The translations under genes were made by a program, and so were the position numbers. From contig JBAVIP010000037.1 in NCBI GenBank assembly GCA_049687015.1, positions 12,787-76,786 of the forward strand: a DNA stretch of 64,000 nucleotides. Reading direction: 5' to 3'. Positions 25,767 to 33,384 of this stretch are shown piece after piece; position 1 is the stretch's first letter; each line of letters opens with the position of its first letter. The stretch comes from Methylotenera_A sp049687015 (GTDB taxonomy: Bacteria; Pseudomonadota; Gammaproteobacteria; Burkholderiales; Methylophilaceae). The notes beneath the pieces were generated by a model that worked only from the letters and a program-made list of their open reading frames with translations, was not told the origin of the DNA and did no database searches.

Positions 25767-27899
25767 ATGAAAAACCGCGCATGGATTATTGCACTTGTCG
25801 TTATTTTGATCGGACTGTTTTTTGCCTTTGACCTCGGGCGCTTTTTAAGCCTGGATGCGCTCAAGGCCAGCCGGGATGGTTTGCTGCAAACTTATCATGC
25901 CAAGCCGCTATTGGTGATAGCGGTTTTTTCAGTCATTTACATTGTGGTCACCGCGTTGTCACTGCCCGGTGCTACCATCATGACATTGGCAGGCGGCGCT
26001 ATTTTCGGGCTGTGGGTGGGAGTGCCTGTAGTGCTGGTTTCTGCGACTATCGGCGCGACATTGGCTTTTTTAGCCGCACGTTTTGTACTGCGCGATTCCA
26101 TACAGAATCGCTTTGGTGATGGGCTTTCCGCCATCAATGCAGGCATTGAAAAAGATGGTGCATTCTATCTGTTTACCTTGCGTCTGGTGCCCGTGTTTCC
26201 GTTCTTTCTCATCAACTTACTGATGGGGCTTACCCCGATTAAAACCGGCACCTATTTTTGGGTGAGTCTGGTAGGCATGGCGGCTGGCACAGCGGTTTAT
26301 GTGAATGCAGGCACCCAACTGGCCGCATTGACCAGCCTGTCCGGCATCCTCTCCCCAGCACTTATCGGCTCATTTGCCTTGCTCGGCGTTTTCCCCTGGC
26401 TGGCAAAATGGGCGGTCAATACCTATAAAACACATCAGCTATACGCACGCTGGCCAAAACCGAAAAAGTTTGACCGCAACCTGGTAGTCATTGGCGCGGG
26501 CGCGGCTGGCCTGGTGACTTCTTACATTGCCGCTGCCACGCGCGCCAAAGTCACACTGATTGAAGGCCACAAAATGGGCGGTGATTGTCTTAATTTTGGT
26601 TGCGTGCCCTCCAAAGCCATCATCCGTTCGGCTACCTTCGTGAATCAAGCAAAACACGCAGAAAAACTGGGTATTGCCAAAGCCGATGTCAGCTATGATT
26701 TTGCCGATGTGATGAAGCGCGTGCATCGTGTGATTGGCACGGTTGAACCACATGACTCGGTGGAACGCTACACCAAGCTGGGTGTAGATGTGGTACAAGG
26801 CCATGCACGCATTACTTCACCGTGGACTGTAGAGGTAAACGGTAAAACGCTCACCACCCGTGCCATTGTCATTGCGACAGGGGCGCGGCCGACGATTCCT
26901 GACATTCCAGGTTTAGATCTTGTCACGCACTATACTTCTGACACCATTTGGTCACTCACCGAACGCCCTGACCATCTAGTGGTGCTGGGCGGCGGGCCGA
27001 TTGGCTGCGAACTGACACAGGCGTTTGCACGCCTGGGTTGCCAGGTCACACAAGTGGCCCGTAGCGGCTTGATGGGCAAAGAAGATGCTGATGCGGTTGC
27101 TCTGGTAGAAGAAGCGCTGATTGCCGATGGTGTGCGCGTGCTGACCCATACCAATACAATGCGTTGCGAGCGTGATGATACCAAGCAACGTTTGATTGTA
27201 AAACATCAGGATGGTACAGAAGAAGCCATCCCTTTTGATGCCCTGCTGTGCGCCGTCGGCAGAACCGCGCGTACCGAAGGCTTCGGCTTGGAAGAGTTAG
27301 GAATTCCTCTCTCCAAAAACCGTACGGTTGAAGTCGATGCCTGGCTGCAAACGCTCTACCCCAACATTTACGCCGCTGGTGACGTGGCGGGGCCTTACCA
27401 GTTCACGCACACCGCAGCGCACCAGGCCTGGTATGCGGCGGTTAATACTTTATTCGGTAGCCTGAAACGCTACAAGGCCAATTACTCGGTCATTCCATGG
27501 GCAACCTTCACCAGCCCGGAAGTGGCGCGGGTTGGGCTCTCGGAAGATGAAGCCAAAGCCCAGGGTATCGCTTATGAAGTGGTGAAATATGGTCTCGACG
27601 ACCTGGATCGCGCCATTGCAGACGAGGCTGCGCATGGCTTTGTCAAAGTGCTGACTGTGCCGAGTAAAGATAAAATCTTAGGTGCAACCATCGTCGGCGA
27701 GCATGCGGGAGATCTGCTGGCAGAATTCGTGCTTGCCATGAAACACGGATTGGGTTTAAACAAAATCCTCGGCACCATCCATACCTACCCAACCTGGTCG
27801 GAAGCCAATAAATACGCCGCTGGCGAATGGAAGCGCGCGCATGTGCCGCACCGAATTTTAAATTGGGTAGAAAAATATCATACTTGGAAAAGAGGTTAA
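25767..27899 (+). CDS. VTT-domain / flavin disulfide reductase fusion
   Basis: 710 residues. Residues 1 to about 220 are a multi-helix membrane domain of the TVP38/TMEM64 (VTT, DedA-like) type, with LSLPGATIMTLAGGAIFG and LRLVPVFPFFLINLLMGLT. Residues about 235-710 form a pyridine nucleotide-disulfide oxidoreductase: FAD site VVIGAGAAGLVTSY, redox pair C274/C279 (GGDCLNFGC), NAD site VVLGGGPIGCE, and the C-terminal dimer domain with HTYPTWSEANKYAAG. It lacks the heavy-metal domain and the terminal CC of mercuric reductase. It ends the arsenosugar run and could couple a redox step to membrane transport. Confidence 0.9.
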   Translation: MKNRAWIIALVVILIGLFFAFDLGRFLSLDALKASRDGLLQTYHAKPLLVIAVFSVIYIVVTALSLPGATIMTLAGGAIFGLWVGVPVVLVSATIGATLAFLAARFVLRDSIQNRFGDGLSAINAGIEKDGAFYLFTLRLVPVFPFFLINLLMGLTPIKTGTYFWVSLVGMAAGTAVYVNAGTQLAALTSLSGILSPALIGSFALLGVFPWLAKWAVNTYKTHQLYARWPKPKKFDRNLVVIGAGAAGLVTSYIAAATRAKVTLIEGHKMGGDCLNFGCVPSKAIIRSATFVNQAKHAEKLGIAKADVSYDFADVMKRVHRVIGTVEPHDSVERYTKLGVDVVQGHARITSPWTVEVNGKTLTTRAIVIATGARPTIPDIPGLDLVTHYTSDTIWSLTERPDHLVVLGGGPIGCELTQAFARLGCQVTQVARSGLMGKEDADAVALVEEALIADGVRVLTHTNTMRCERDDTKQRLIVKHQDGTEEAIPFDALLCAVGRTARTEGFGLEELGIPLSKNRTVEVDAWLQTLYPNIYAAGDVAGPYQFTHTAAHQAWYAAVNTLFGSLKRYKANYSVIPWATFTSPEVARVGLSEDEAKAQGIAYEVVKYGLDDLDRAIADEAAHGFVKVLTVPSKDKILGATIVGEHAGDLLAEFVLAMKHGLGLNKILGTIHTYPTWSEANKYAAGEWKRAHVPHRILNWVEKYHTWKRG

Positions 27900-28034
27900 G
27901 GTTTAATGAAGATCTTGAAAAAATTATTATCAACGATACTGCATGATGGACTTTACCATCTGTTAACTTATAGGGCTTGGCGGTAGGCTTAGCATACGTA
28001 TAGTAGATCGGTTAGTGGCATGACGGTATCTCAA

Positions 28035-28061
28035 TTTGACGGTATGTGACCTACCGTCAAA
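28035..28061. repeat. Perfect inverted repeat downstream of the VTT-reductase
   Basis: TTTGACGGTA at 28035-28044 pairs perfectly with TACCGTCAAA at 28052-28061 around seven bases. A further direct copy of TGACGGTA lies at 28021-28028. No T-tract follows on the plus strand, so it looks more like a protein-binding site than a terminator. It lies between the arsenosugar cluster and the integrative element. Confidence 0.5.
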
Positions 28062-28183
28062 AGTGCCGTACAACACGACGTTATATCAAGGAATAATTTG
28101 ATGCATCGCAATGCAGTTTCTTAACTTAACATATTGTATTTTAAAGTTTTTTAGACACCATGATGTGGGGTGATTTACTGATT

Positions 28184-28243
28184 TGGTGCCCGGGGCCGGA
28201 ATCGAACCGGCACGACCGTAAAGTCGAGAGATTTTAAGTCTCT
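28184..28243 (-). pseudogene. Orphan 3' half of tRNA-Leu (TAA)
   Basis: On the minus strand the sequence runs from the anticodon stem (AGAGA/TCTCT with loop CTTAAAA, anticodon TAA) through the variable arm, a perfect T arm (GCCGGTTCGATTCCGGC) and acceptor strand CCCGGGC to A and CCA at 28186-28184. The whole 5' half (acceptor 5' strand, D arm) is absent: the bases beyond 28243 are AT-rich with no match. This is the typical footprint of a tyrosine integrase acting at a tRNA 3' end, so it is read as an attachment site. The integrase starts 94 bases away. Confidence 0.85.
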
Positions 28244-28289
28244 TAACTAGTATAATAAAATCATATAGTTATAAATAAAAATTGATTTA

Positions 28290-28308
28290 TTGGCACAATT
28301 TTGGCACA
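28290..28308 (+). promoter_or_regulatory. TTGGCACA direct repeat upstream of the integrase
   Basis: TTGGCACA occurs at 28290-28297 and 28301-28308, an 11-base period (one helical turn). This fits paired integrase arm-type sites. The same bases, TTGGCACAATTTTGGCA, also match the sigma-54 consensus with GG and GC ten bases apart and one mismatch in the -12 element, 30 bases before the int ATG. The two readings cannot be separated from sequence alone. Confidence 0.45.
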
Positions 28309-28336
28309 CTAGATGTAAATTTAGCGAGGTAAAAAC

Positions 28337-29329
28337 ATGGCAATGATTCGTAAACGCGGAGACTTACAGTTTCAAGCAGTCATCCGAAGAAAAGGTTGGC
28401 CTGAACAACGAAAAACATTTTTCACCGAAAAAGATGCTGAGAAATGGGCGCGAGGTGTTGAGCATGAAATGGATCGCGGAATATTCATCTCTAGGCACGA
28501 ATCTGAAACCACCACATTATCAGAAGCACTTGACCGATATGCACGCGAAGTTTCTAACCTTAAAAAAAGTCATGCGCGTGAATTAGTTCGAATCAAAAAC
28601 TTACAAACTACCACCCTTTCTGTTCGTTTTTTAGCAAATTTACGAGGCAGTGATTTCGCTACTTTTCGTGATCAAAAAAGGGCTGAAGGCAAAGCTGAAA
28701 ATACCATTCGCTTAGACTTGGCATTATTAAGCCACCTATTCAATACTGCCAGACGCGAATGGGGTATGGAAGGCTTAACTAATCCTATTTTAAGTATCAA
28801 GATGCCATCAGGCTCAAATCAACGCTCACGCAGACTAGAAGATGAAGAAGAGTCAAAGCTAATTCAAGAGCTAACAAAGTGCCGTAATAAATATATCGCA
28901 CCTATCGTAATTTTTGCCATTGAGACTGGCAGCAGGCAAGGTGAAATATTAAAACTTCAATGGCAAAACATAGACTTCAATCAAAAGCTAGCCCACTTAA
29001 TCGACACGAAAAACGGCGAATCACGCACCATACCACTATCGCCAAAAGCTATGAGCCTACTTTCTAGCCTACCAAGAGCTATTAAAGGTGGGAAAGTATT
29101 CAGCGTGACAGCCGATGGACTATCAAGGGCATTTAGTCGCTGCTGCAAAAACCTAGGCATTGAAGATTTGCGTTTCCATGATTTACGCCATGAAGCAACA
29201 AGCAGGTTTTTTGAAGGTGGCTTAAATACAATGGAAGTAGCTACTATATCAGGCCATAAAACCTTACAGATGCTAAAAAGATATACCCACCTACGCCCAG
29301 TAGATTTAGCTAAAAAACTAGGCTGGTAA
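28337..29329 (+). CDS. int: Tyrosine recombinase / integrase
   Basis: Phage-type site-specific recombinase of 330 residues. An N-terminal AP2-like/arm-binding part (MAMIRKRGDLQFQAVIRRKGWPEQRKTFFTEKDAEKWA) is followed by a core-binding domain and the catalytic domain. Catalytic residues: Arg in ETGSRQGEILKLQW, HxxR in FHDLRHEATSRFF, His in ISGHKTLQML and Tyr in KRYTHLRP. GAGG lies before the ATG. Its closeness to the tRNA-Leu half suggests that this is its attachment target. The protein ends in KKLGW, typical of intact integrases. Confidence 0.95.
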   Translation: MAMIRKRGDLQFQAVIRRKGWPEQRKTFFTEKDAEKWARGVEHEMDRGIFISRHESETTTLSEALDRYAREVSNLKKSHARELVRIKNLQTTTLSVRFLANLRGSDFATFRDQKRAEGKAENTIRLDLALLSHLFNTARREWGMEGLTNPILSIKMPSGSNQRSRRLEDEEESKLIQELTKCRNKYIAPIVIFAIETGSRQGEILKLQWQNIDFNQKLAHLIDTKNGESRTIPLSPKAMSLLSSLPRAIKGGKVFSVTADGLSRAFSRCCKNLGIEDLRFHDLRHEATSRFFEGGLNTMEVATISGHKTLQMLKRYTHLRPVDLAKKLGW

Positions 29330-29368
29330 CCAATTTTTCAATCTATATACCCTTCAAAATCAGGTATT

Positions 29369-30430
29369 TTATATACTACTAGAAGCAAAACCTTTATAGA
29401 CTTTTCTAATATCACGAGAAAAAATACCGATGTCATGGAGCACATTTCGGTATGCTCTTTTCACTTGTATGATATTTTTTACGACACCCGTATTATCATA
29501 TTCATCCCTTTCCCAGGGCGCCCTAGAAGAAATCAAATGGCGTGGGTGGTCAATACCTAATCCAAAAAATATACTTTGTGCGGCATCTAAAGTCTCTCTT
29601 TTAGGACCAATAAAATTGGATTTATCGACCCTTGAATTCATTATTACATTTGTTGCTAAAGTAGCAGTAGCGAGATCTATCGCAAAAGTATTAATTGGGA
29701 GAGTTTTACTTTTACCCAAATAAAGTATATTCCTAAGTAGGTAAGGCAACAAAAGAAAAGGCGCGTCAACTTCATGTCTTTTTGAAACATCACTTTCTAC
29801 TGAAAAGCAGTGAAGCTTTGTTTTTTCACAGTAATAATCATAATCAAGCATATCCTCAATTGTCTTGGGTGGCTTCTTTAATTTCAATGGCTTATTCTTG
29901 TCCAATCGACTTAACCAATTATCGTGAATTTTTATTTGTGAAATACCTTTATCAACAGTCCAAACTACCTCAAGCTTTCTAAGTATATTATTTGCTGCCT
30001 TGACTTTTGCATTTGAAAATTTTGAAGCAAAAACATCTAGGGCATAAAAATGTAGATTAATCGAATTATCCATATAAGTGCCATCTATAAAGCGATCTAA
30101 ATGTTTCTTGTCACTTATAGACTTACAAACACTGCTAAGATAAGTAGGCTCACTTTTCACATTGCCAGAACGCCACTTATCCCAAGTTCGATAATCAAAA
30201 CTAGTCTGACTTTTTCGAGAAAATTGAATCTCCTGAAATTTACGACGATTTACTCCCTGATCCAAAAAAACAACCTTGGTTAGCCGTTCAGCCACTTTCC
30301 TGCTGGCAACCCTCCGACTAATACTCACATCAGCAAACAATTCGTTTTCTATCAGAAATGTAGTTGCAGCAAGCCTCAGTTTCGCTGTTGGTCTTAAGTG
30401 AAATTTATCAAACAAAGTTTTTCCAGTCAA
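29369..30430 (-). CDS. Unrecognised 353-residue protein of the integrative element
   Basis: A long leftward frame starting at TTG (30430) with GGAAAGAG upstream; there is no usable ATG near the N-terminus. The product is basic and soluble, with no signal peptide or membrane helix. It has an N-terminal RPTAKLRLAATTFLIENELF region, a charged middle (YRTWDKWRSG) and a C-terminal SSRAPWERDEYDNTGVVKNI segment. I recognise no family and no catalytic motif. It is the only leftward gene between int and the regulator, the usual cargo position for defence or adaptation genes in such elements. Confidence 0.7.
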   Translation of the reverse strand: MTGKTLFDKFHLRPTAKLRLAATTFLIENELFADVSISRRVASRKVAERLTKVVFLDQGVNRRKFQEIQFSRKSQTSFDYRTWDKWRSGNVKSEPTYLSSVCKSISDKKHLDRFIDGTYMDNSINLHFYALDVFASKFSNAKVKAANNILRKLEVVWTVDKGISQIKIHDNWLSRLDKNKPLKLKKPPKTIEDMLDYDYYCEKTKLHCFSVESDVSKRHEVDAPFLLLPYLLRNILYLGKSKTLPINTFAIDLATATLATNVIMNSRVDKSNFIGPKRETLDAAQSIFFGLGIDHPRHLISSRAPWERDEYDNTGVVKNIIQVKRAYRNVLHDIGIFSRDIRKVYKGFASSSI

Positions 30431-30548
30431 TTAACAACTCTTTCCATACAAGAAATACCTCAGAAATTTTCTATTATTTGCACGTTAATCATACAACCTG
30501 CATTAAATAATACCGTTCATTACTTTATCATCTATTACAGGGATTTAA

Positions 30549-30812
30549 ATGAACGTATGGGGATTAGAAGAGGTTTGTAAGTCATTAAAAATTACTATTC
30601 AAACCGGTAGAAATCGTCTTAGCAAAGGTTTACCAATGCCACCAAGTTTTCGAATTGGCCGGCGCAGATTATTTATTGAGTCTGAAATTGAAAAATGGCT
30701 TATAGAACAAGCTGGTATTGATAGTGGGAATGCTAGGCATCAAGAGACGATAGTTAGCAACACCTCTCGCAGTCGTCCAAGAAAAGCCCATCTATCTTTA
30801 AGTAAAAAATGA
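30549..30812 (+). CDS. AlpA-like helix-turn-helix regulator
   Basis: 87 residues. The N-terminal half is a winged-helix/MerR-like DNA-binding domain (WGLEEVCKSLKITIQTGRNRLSKGLPMPPSFRIGRRRLFIESEIEKWL), as in AlpA regulators and excisionases of integrative elements. The C-terminal part is Ser/Arg-rich and probably flexible. It overlaps the next gene as ATGA, so the two are translationally coupled. It probably controls integrase expression or excision. Confidence 0.8.
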   Translation: MNVWGLEEVCKSLKITIQTGRNRLSKGLPMPPSFRIGRRRLFIESEIEKWLIEQAGIDSGNARHQETIVSNTSRSRPRKAHLSLSKK

Positions 30813-31639
30813 GCATCGCTGCTATGAACTGGGCTTGGCAGCTTCGCCTAAAGCCAACTATTAAATTCGTATTAATGGCTCTTGCTGATGCGGCAGACGA
30901 TGATGGTTACTGCTGGCCTAGCGTAACAACTTTGGCAATTAAAACCTGCATGGATGCACGTAGCGTGCAGCGCATTTTAAAAACATTACGAGAGGACAGC
31001 CTAATTCAGGTCAAAGCACAGTTTCGTAAAGATGGCTCACCTACCAGCAACAAATATAAATTGGCACTAAAAACATCTGGTGACAATTTGTCACCACCAT
31101 CTTATGCCCTACGTCAGGGGGTGGTGACACCTGCACCACTAGATGGTGGTACAACTGTCACCCAAACCACTACAGAACCATCAATTAACCAAAAACCACT
31201 ACAACCACTCAATATTGACCTTCAAGAAACTAATGGCGTAATTGGTTGTAGTGATGTTGATTTTATTTTCCCAAAACAATTAACATTTAAAGAGCGTGAA
31301 TTGGCTAAACCTCAATTAGATTCGGTTGACTCAGCATTAGCTCAGTCAGTACTTGATGAGTTAGCAGCCCGCCTTAATGCAAATAAAGTTACTGGTGCAC
31401 CACTTAGTTATCTACGCTCACTTATCAATCGCGCAAAGACAGGGCAGTTCATGCCAGAAGCAGGCGCTCGGGTTGCATCTGCTCGTGATCTAGCAAAGCT
31501 AGAGAAACTAAAAAATCATTCTGAAATAATAAATCCCAGCAAGCCAAGCGAAATCCCCAAACATCTCGCTGCTATGCACCAAGCGTTAAGTCGCAAAACA
31601 ACATCAAACTTAAGTCAAAAGGATGTGGATCGTGATTAG
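30809..31639 (+). CDS. HTH replication-initiation-type protein
   Basis: 276 residues. The N-terminal winged helix (MNWAWQLRLKPTIKFVLMALADAADDDGYCWPSVTTLAIKTCMDARSVQRILKTLREDSLIQ) matches the HTH_36 domain common in phage and element replication proteins. Residues 150-200 form a second helical block (FKERELAKPQLDSVDSALAQSVLDELAARLNANKVTGAPLSYLRSLINRAKTGQF), similar to the C-terminal part of element replication proteins. It probably starts replication of the excised element. Confidence 0.75.
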   Translation: MSIAAMNWAWQLRLKPTIKFVLMALADAADDDGYCWPSVTTLAIKTCMDARSVQRILKTLREDSLIQVKAQFRKDGSPTSNKYKLALKTSGDNLSPPSYALRQGVVTPAPLDGGTTVTQTTTEPSINQKPLQPLNIDLQETNGVIGCSDVDFIFPKQLTFKERELAKPQLDSVDSALAQSVLDELAARLNANKVTGAPLSYLRSLINRAKTGQFMPEAGARVASARDLAKLEKLKNHSEIINPSKPSEIPKHLAAMHQALSRKTTSNLSQKDVDRD

Positions 31640-31744
31640 GATTAGTGCCTATTGTTTGCCCCAAGGAAGCGATTTACAAAACTAATACGTTGCTGATTTT
31701 GTAGCCTTGCAACCCGCATTTTTACTAAGCCAACTTATTTTTTA

Positions 31745-32920
31745 TTAGGCCGTATCAGATGCTAGTAACCTGCATAAGCCGGTCAACGAGATAGCCTCTA
31801 TATCATTAGCAATTGGATATTGCTCCTCACCTGCGTACACCACATATTTACGGGCTGGCTGCAAATCATTACATGCCGAATAAAAGCCACGCTCTAGCTT
31901 AGGCATGAGGCTGCGCTTTATTTCGATTGCCCACAAATCACCATTCGGCCAGACCAGTATCAAGTCGATTTCTGCACCACCACTGCTGCGATAAAAGTAG
32001 CCTTGCACACCATTAGGGGCAATGTTAAGAATATTTTCAATCACAAAACACTCCCAACTTTTACCCAACACAGGATGGCTAAGTAAACTTTCTTCATCTG
32101 CAATTTGTAATAAAGCATGAATGATACCGCTATCGCGCACATATACTTTCGGTGCTTTTGTCAGGCGTTTACCTGTATTGGCGTGCCATGGCTGCAAACG
32201 CCGCACCAGTAATAAATCAATCAGCAAATCAAGATAATTAGCGGCTGTTTTATTATCAATGCCCAAATTACGTGCCAGTTGTGCCGTATTTAATAATTCT
32301 CCTTGATGGTGTGCCAACATCCCCCAAAAACGACGCAAGGTTTCTGTTGAAATTCGCGGCGCAAATTGAGGAATATCTCGCTCTAAATAACTGCGAATAA
32401 AGTCTTGTCGCCAGCGCACACTCAAGGTATCACTTTTGGCTAAAAAGCTATTTGGAAAACCGCCCCGTACCCACAACCTTTGTAATTGCTTTGATTCTAC
32501 TTCCAATATGTTAAACGGGTTAAGCGACAAGTAGCTAATGCGCCCAGCCAAGGTTTCACCGGCTTGTTTAAGCAAATCGAGTGATGCTGACCCCAGTAAT
32601 AAGTACAGCCCCGCCTGACGCCCATCACGACGTGCGCTATCTATTAAACCGCGCAATACTGGAAACAGGTTTGGCGCTCTATGCACTTCATCTAGAATGA
32701 CAAGTTTATCTTGATGCGCTTTTAGATATAGCTCAGGCTGGGCAAGCTTGGCGCGATCTTGCTCAGATTCCAAATCTAAATAAAGCACTTGTTTTGACAA
32801 ATGCTTGCTGACTTCAAACGCCAGTGTAGTTTTACCTACCTGCCGACAACCTAGCAATGCCACGGCAGGAGAAGCATCTAGACTATCAATCAGTTCTTTA
32901 AGTAAATGTCGCTTATTCAT
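31745..32920 (-). CDS. AAA_14 / DUF4143 ATPase
   Basis: About 391 residues from the ATG at 32920; the frame extends to a TTG at 32956. Walker A is GCRQVGKTT at residues 24-32, Walker B is LVILDEVHRAPNLF, and sensor-1-like YLLLGSASLDLL follows. The C-terminal DUF4143 region is a winged helix plus a PD-(D/E)XK-like fold (GGAEIDLILVWPNGDLWAIEIKRSL). Many such genes are scattered in bacteria with no settled function. A perfect 11-base inverted repeat spans its start region, suggesting autoregulation. It may be a separate acquisition at the edge of the element. Confidence 0.9.
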   Translation of the reverse strand: MNKRHLLKELIDSLDASPAVALLGCRQVGKTTLAFEVSKHLSKQVLYLDLESEQDRAKLAQPELYLKAHQDKLVILDEVHRAPNLFPVLRGLIDSARRDGRQAGLYLLLGSASLDLLKQAGETLAGRISYLSLNPFNILEVESKQLQRLWVRGGFPNSFLAKSDTLSVRWRQDFIRSYLERDIPQFAPRISTETLRRFWGMLAHHQGELLNTAQLARNLGIDNKTAANYLDLLIDLLLVRRLQPWHANTGKRLTKAPKVYVRDSGIIHALLQIADEESLLSHPVLGKSWECFVIENILNIAPNGVQGYFYRSSGGAEIDLILVWPNGDLWAIEIKRSLMPKLERGFYSACNDLQPARKYVVYAGEEQYPIANDIEAISLTGLCRLLASDTA

Positions 32921-32960
32921 CCTTGCAATTATGGAACTACAATCCAAATATTGCAAGGAT
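32919..32960. promoter_or_regulatory. Inverted repeat over the ATPase start codon
   Basis: ATCCTTGCAAT at 32919-32929 is the exact reverse complement of ATTGCAAGGAT at 32950-32960, separated by 20 bases. The left arm covers the ATG/ribosome-binding region of the AAA_14/DUF4143 gene. It may be an operator or an RNA hairpin that masks the ribosome binding site. No T-tract follows. Confidence 0.6.
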
Positions 32961-33086
32961 ATTTAGTCTAATATTAACATTTCGTCAGGAGTATATGTCA
33001 AAAATTCCCATCAGTTTAAACTCACTTACAGACACAAGCTGTATGGGTTTATAACCTACCTATCAAAAGCCACGTACCAAGCTATT

Positions 33087-33117
33087 AAATAGCCTAATTC
33101 AAACTTGGGCTATTTTT
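33087..33117 (+). terminator. Rho-independent-like terminator
   Basis: An 8-base perfect stem, AAATAGCC (33087-33094) with GGCTATTT (33108-33115), with a 13-base loop and a short T run. No plus-strand gene ends directly upstream, so it may be a relic of a lost transcript of the element. Confidence 0.4.
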
Positions 33118-33274
33118 GCATAGCAAGCCATTTTATTTCAATGTTTTTTTAACAATCGCAAACCTTGATTCAGTAGCATTAAAAGCAGCAACTTGATTGT
33201 CATGCTTGGTGACGGCCAAAAATCTAACCAGATAATATAAATTCCTCAAAAATGTTTTTTTGCGGAAAAGAATA

Positions 33275-33302
33275 AAGCGGCTTAACTCTCGCTAAGCCGC
33301 TT
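33275..33302 (-). terminator. Terminator of tRNA-Lys
   Basis: Perfect 10-base stem AAGCGGCTTA / TAAGCCGCTT with an eight-base loop. On the minus strand it is followed by a T-rich run (TTTATTCTTTT), and it begins seven bases beyond the 3' end of tRNA-Lys. Confidence 0.8.
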
Positions 33303-33308
33303 GGATAT

Positions 33309-33384
33309 TGGTAGGGCGTGCGGGGATCGAACCCACGACAAACGGATTAAAAGTCCGCTGCTCTACCAGCTGAGCTAACGCCCC
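33309..33384 (-). tRNA. tRNA-Lys (anticodon TTT)
   Basis: On the minus strand GGGGCGT pairs with ACGCCCT (the first pair is G-U). The D arm is GCTC/GAGC, and the anticodon stem GCGGA/TCCGT encloses the loop CTTTTAA, giving anticodon TTT. The T arm has TTCGATCC, and CCA is encoded at 33311-33309. Intact, 76 bases. Confidence 0.97.

Larger units (their letters stand above)
28184..33000. mobile_element. Small tRNA-Leu-associated integrative element (right border unclear)
   Basis: The segment starts at the tRNA-Leu half and contains integrase, an unrecognised gene, an AlpA-like regulator, a HTH replication-type gene and an AAA/DUF4143 ATPase. It looks clearly more AT-rich than the flanks. No second tRNA-Leu copy was found before tRNA-Lys at 33309, so the right end given is only the last accessory feature. 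It has no structural, lysis or conjugation genes, so it looks like a satellite or a reduced element. Confidence 0.7.
32961..33308. other. Intergenic region with two terminator-like hairpins
   Basis: No gene is seen. It holds AAATAGCC/GGCTATTT at 33087-33115 followed by T residues (plus strand), and the 10-base stem at 33275-33302. A short stretch, ACCTACC...CAAAAG...CGTAC at 33055-33077, resembles 28050-28071 near the left end of the element; this may be chance. Confidence 0.5.

Noticed and set aside
25767..27899. Reading the flavoenzyme as a mercuric reductase (MerA)
   Set aside because: It lacks the N-terminal heavy-metal domain and the C-terminal cysteine pair, and no mer genes are nearby.
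28184..28243. A functional tRNA-Leu gene
   Set aside because: The D arm and the 5' acceptor strand are missing; only the 3' half is present.
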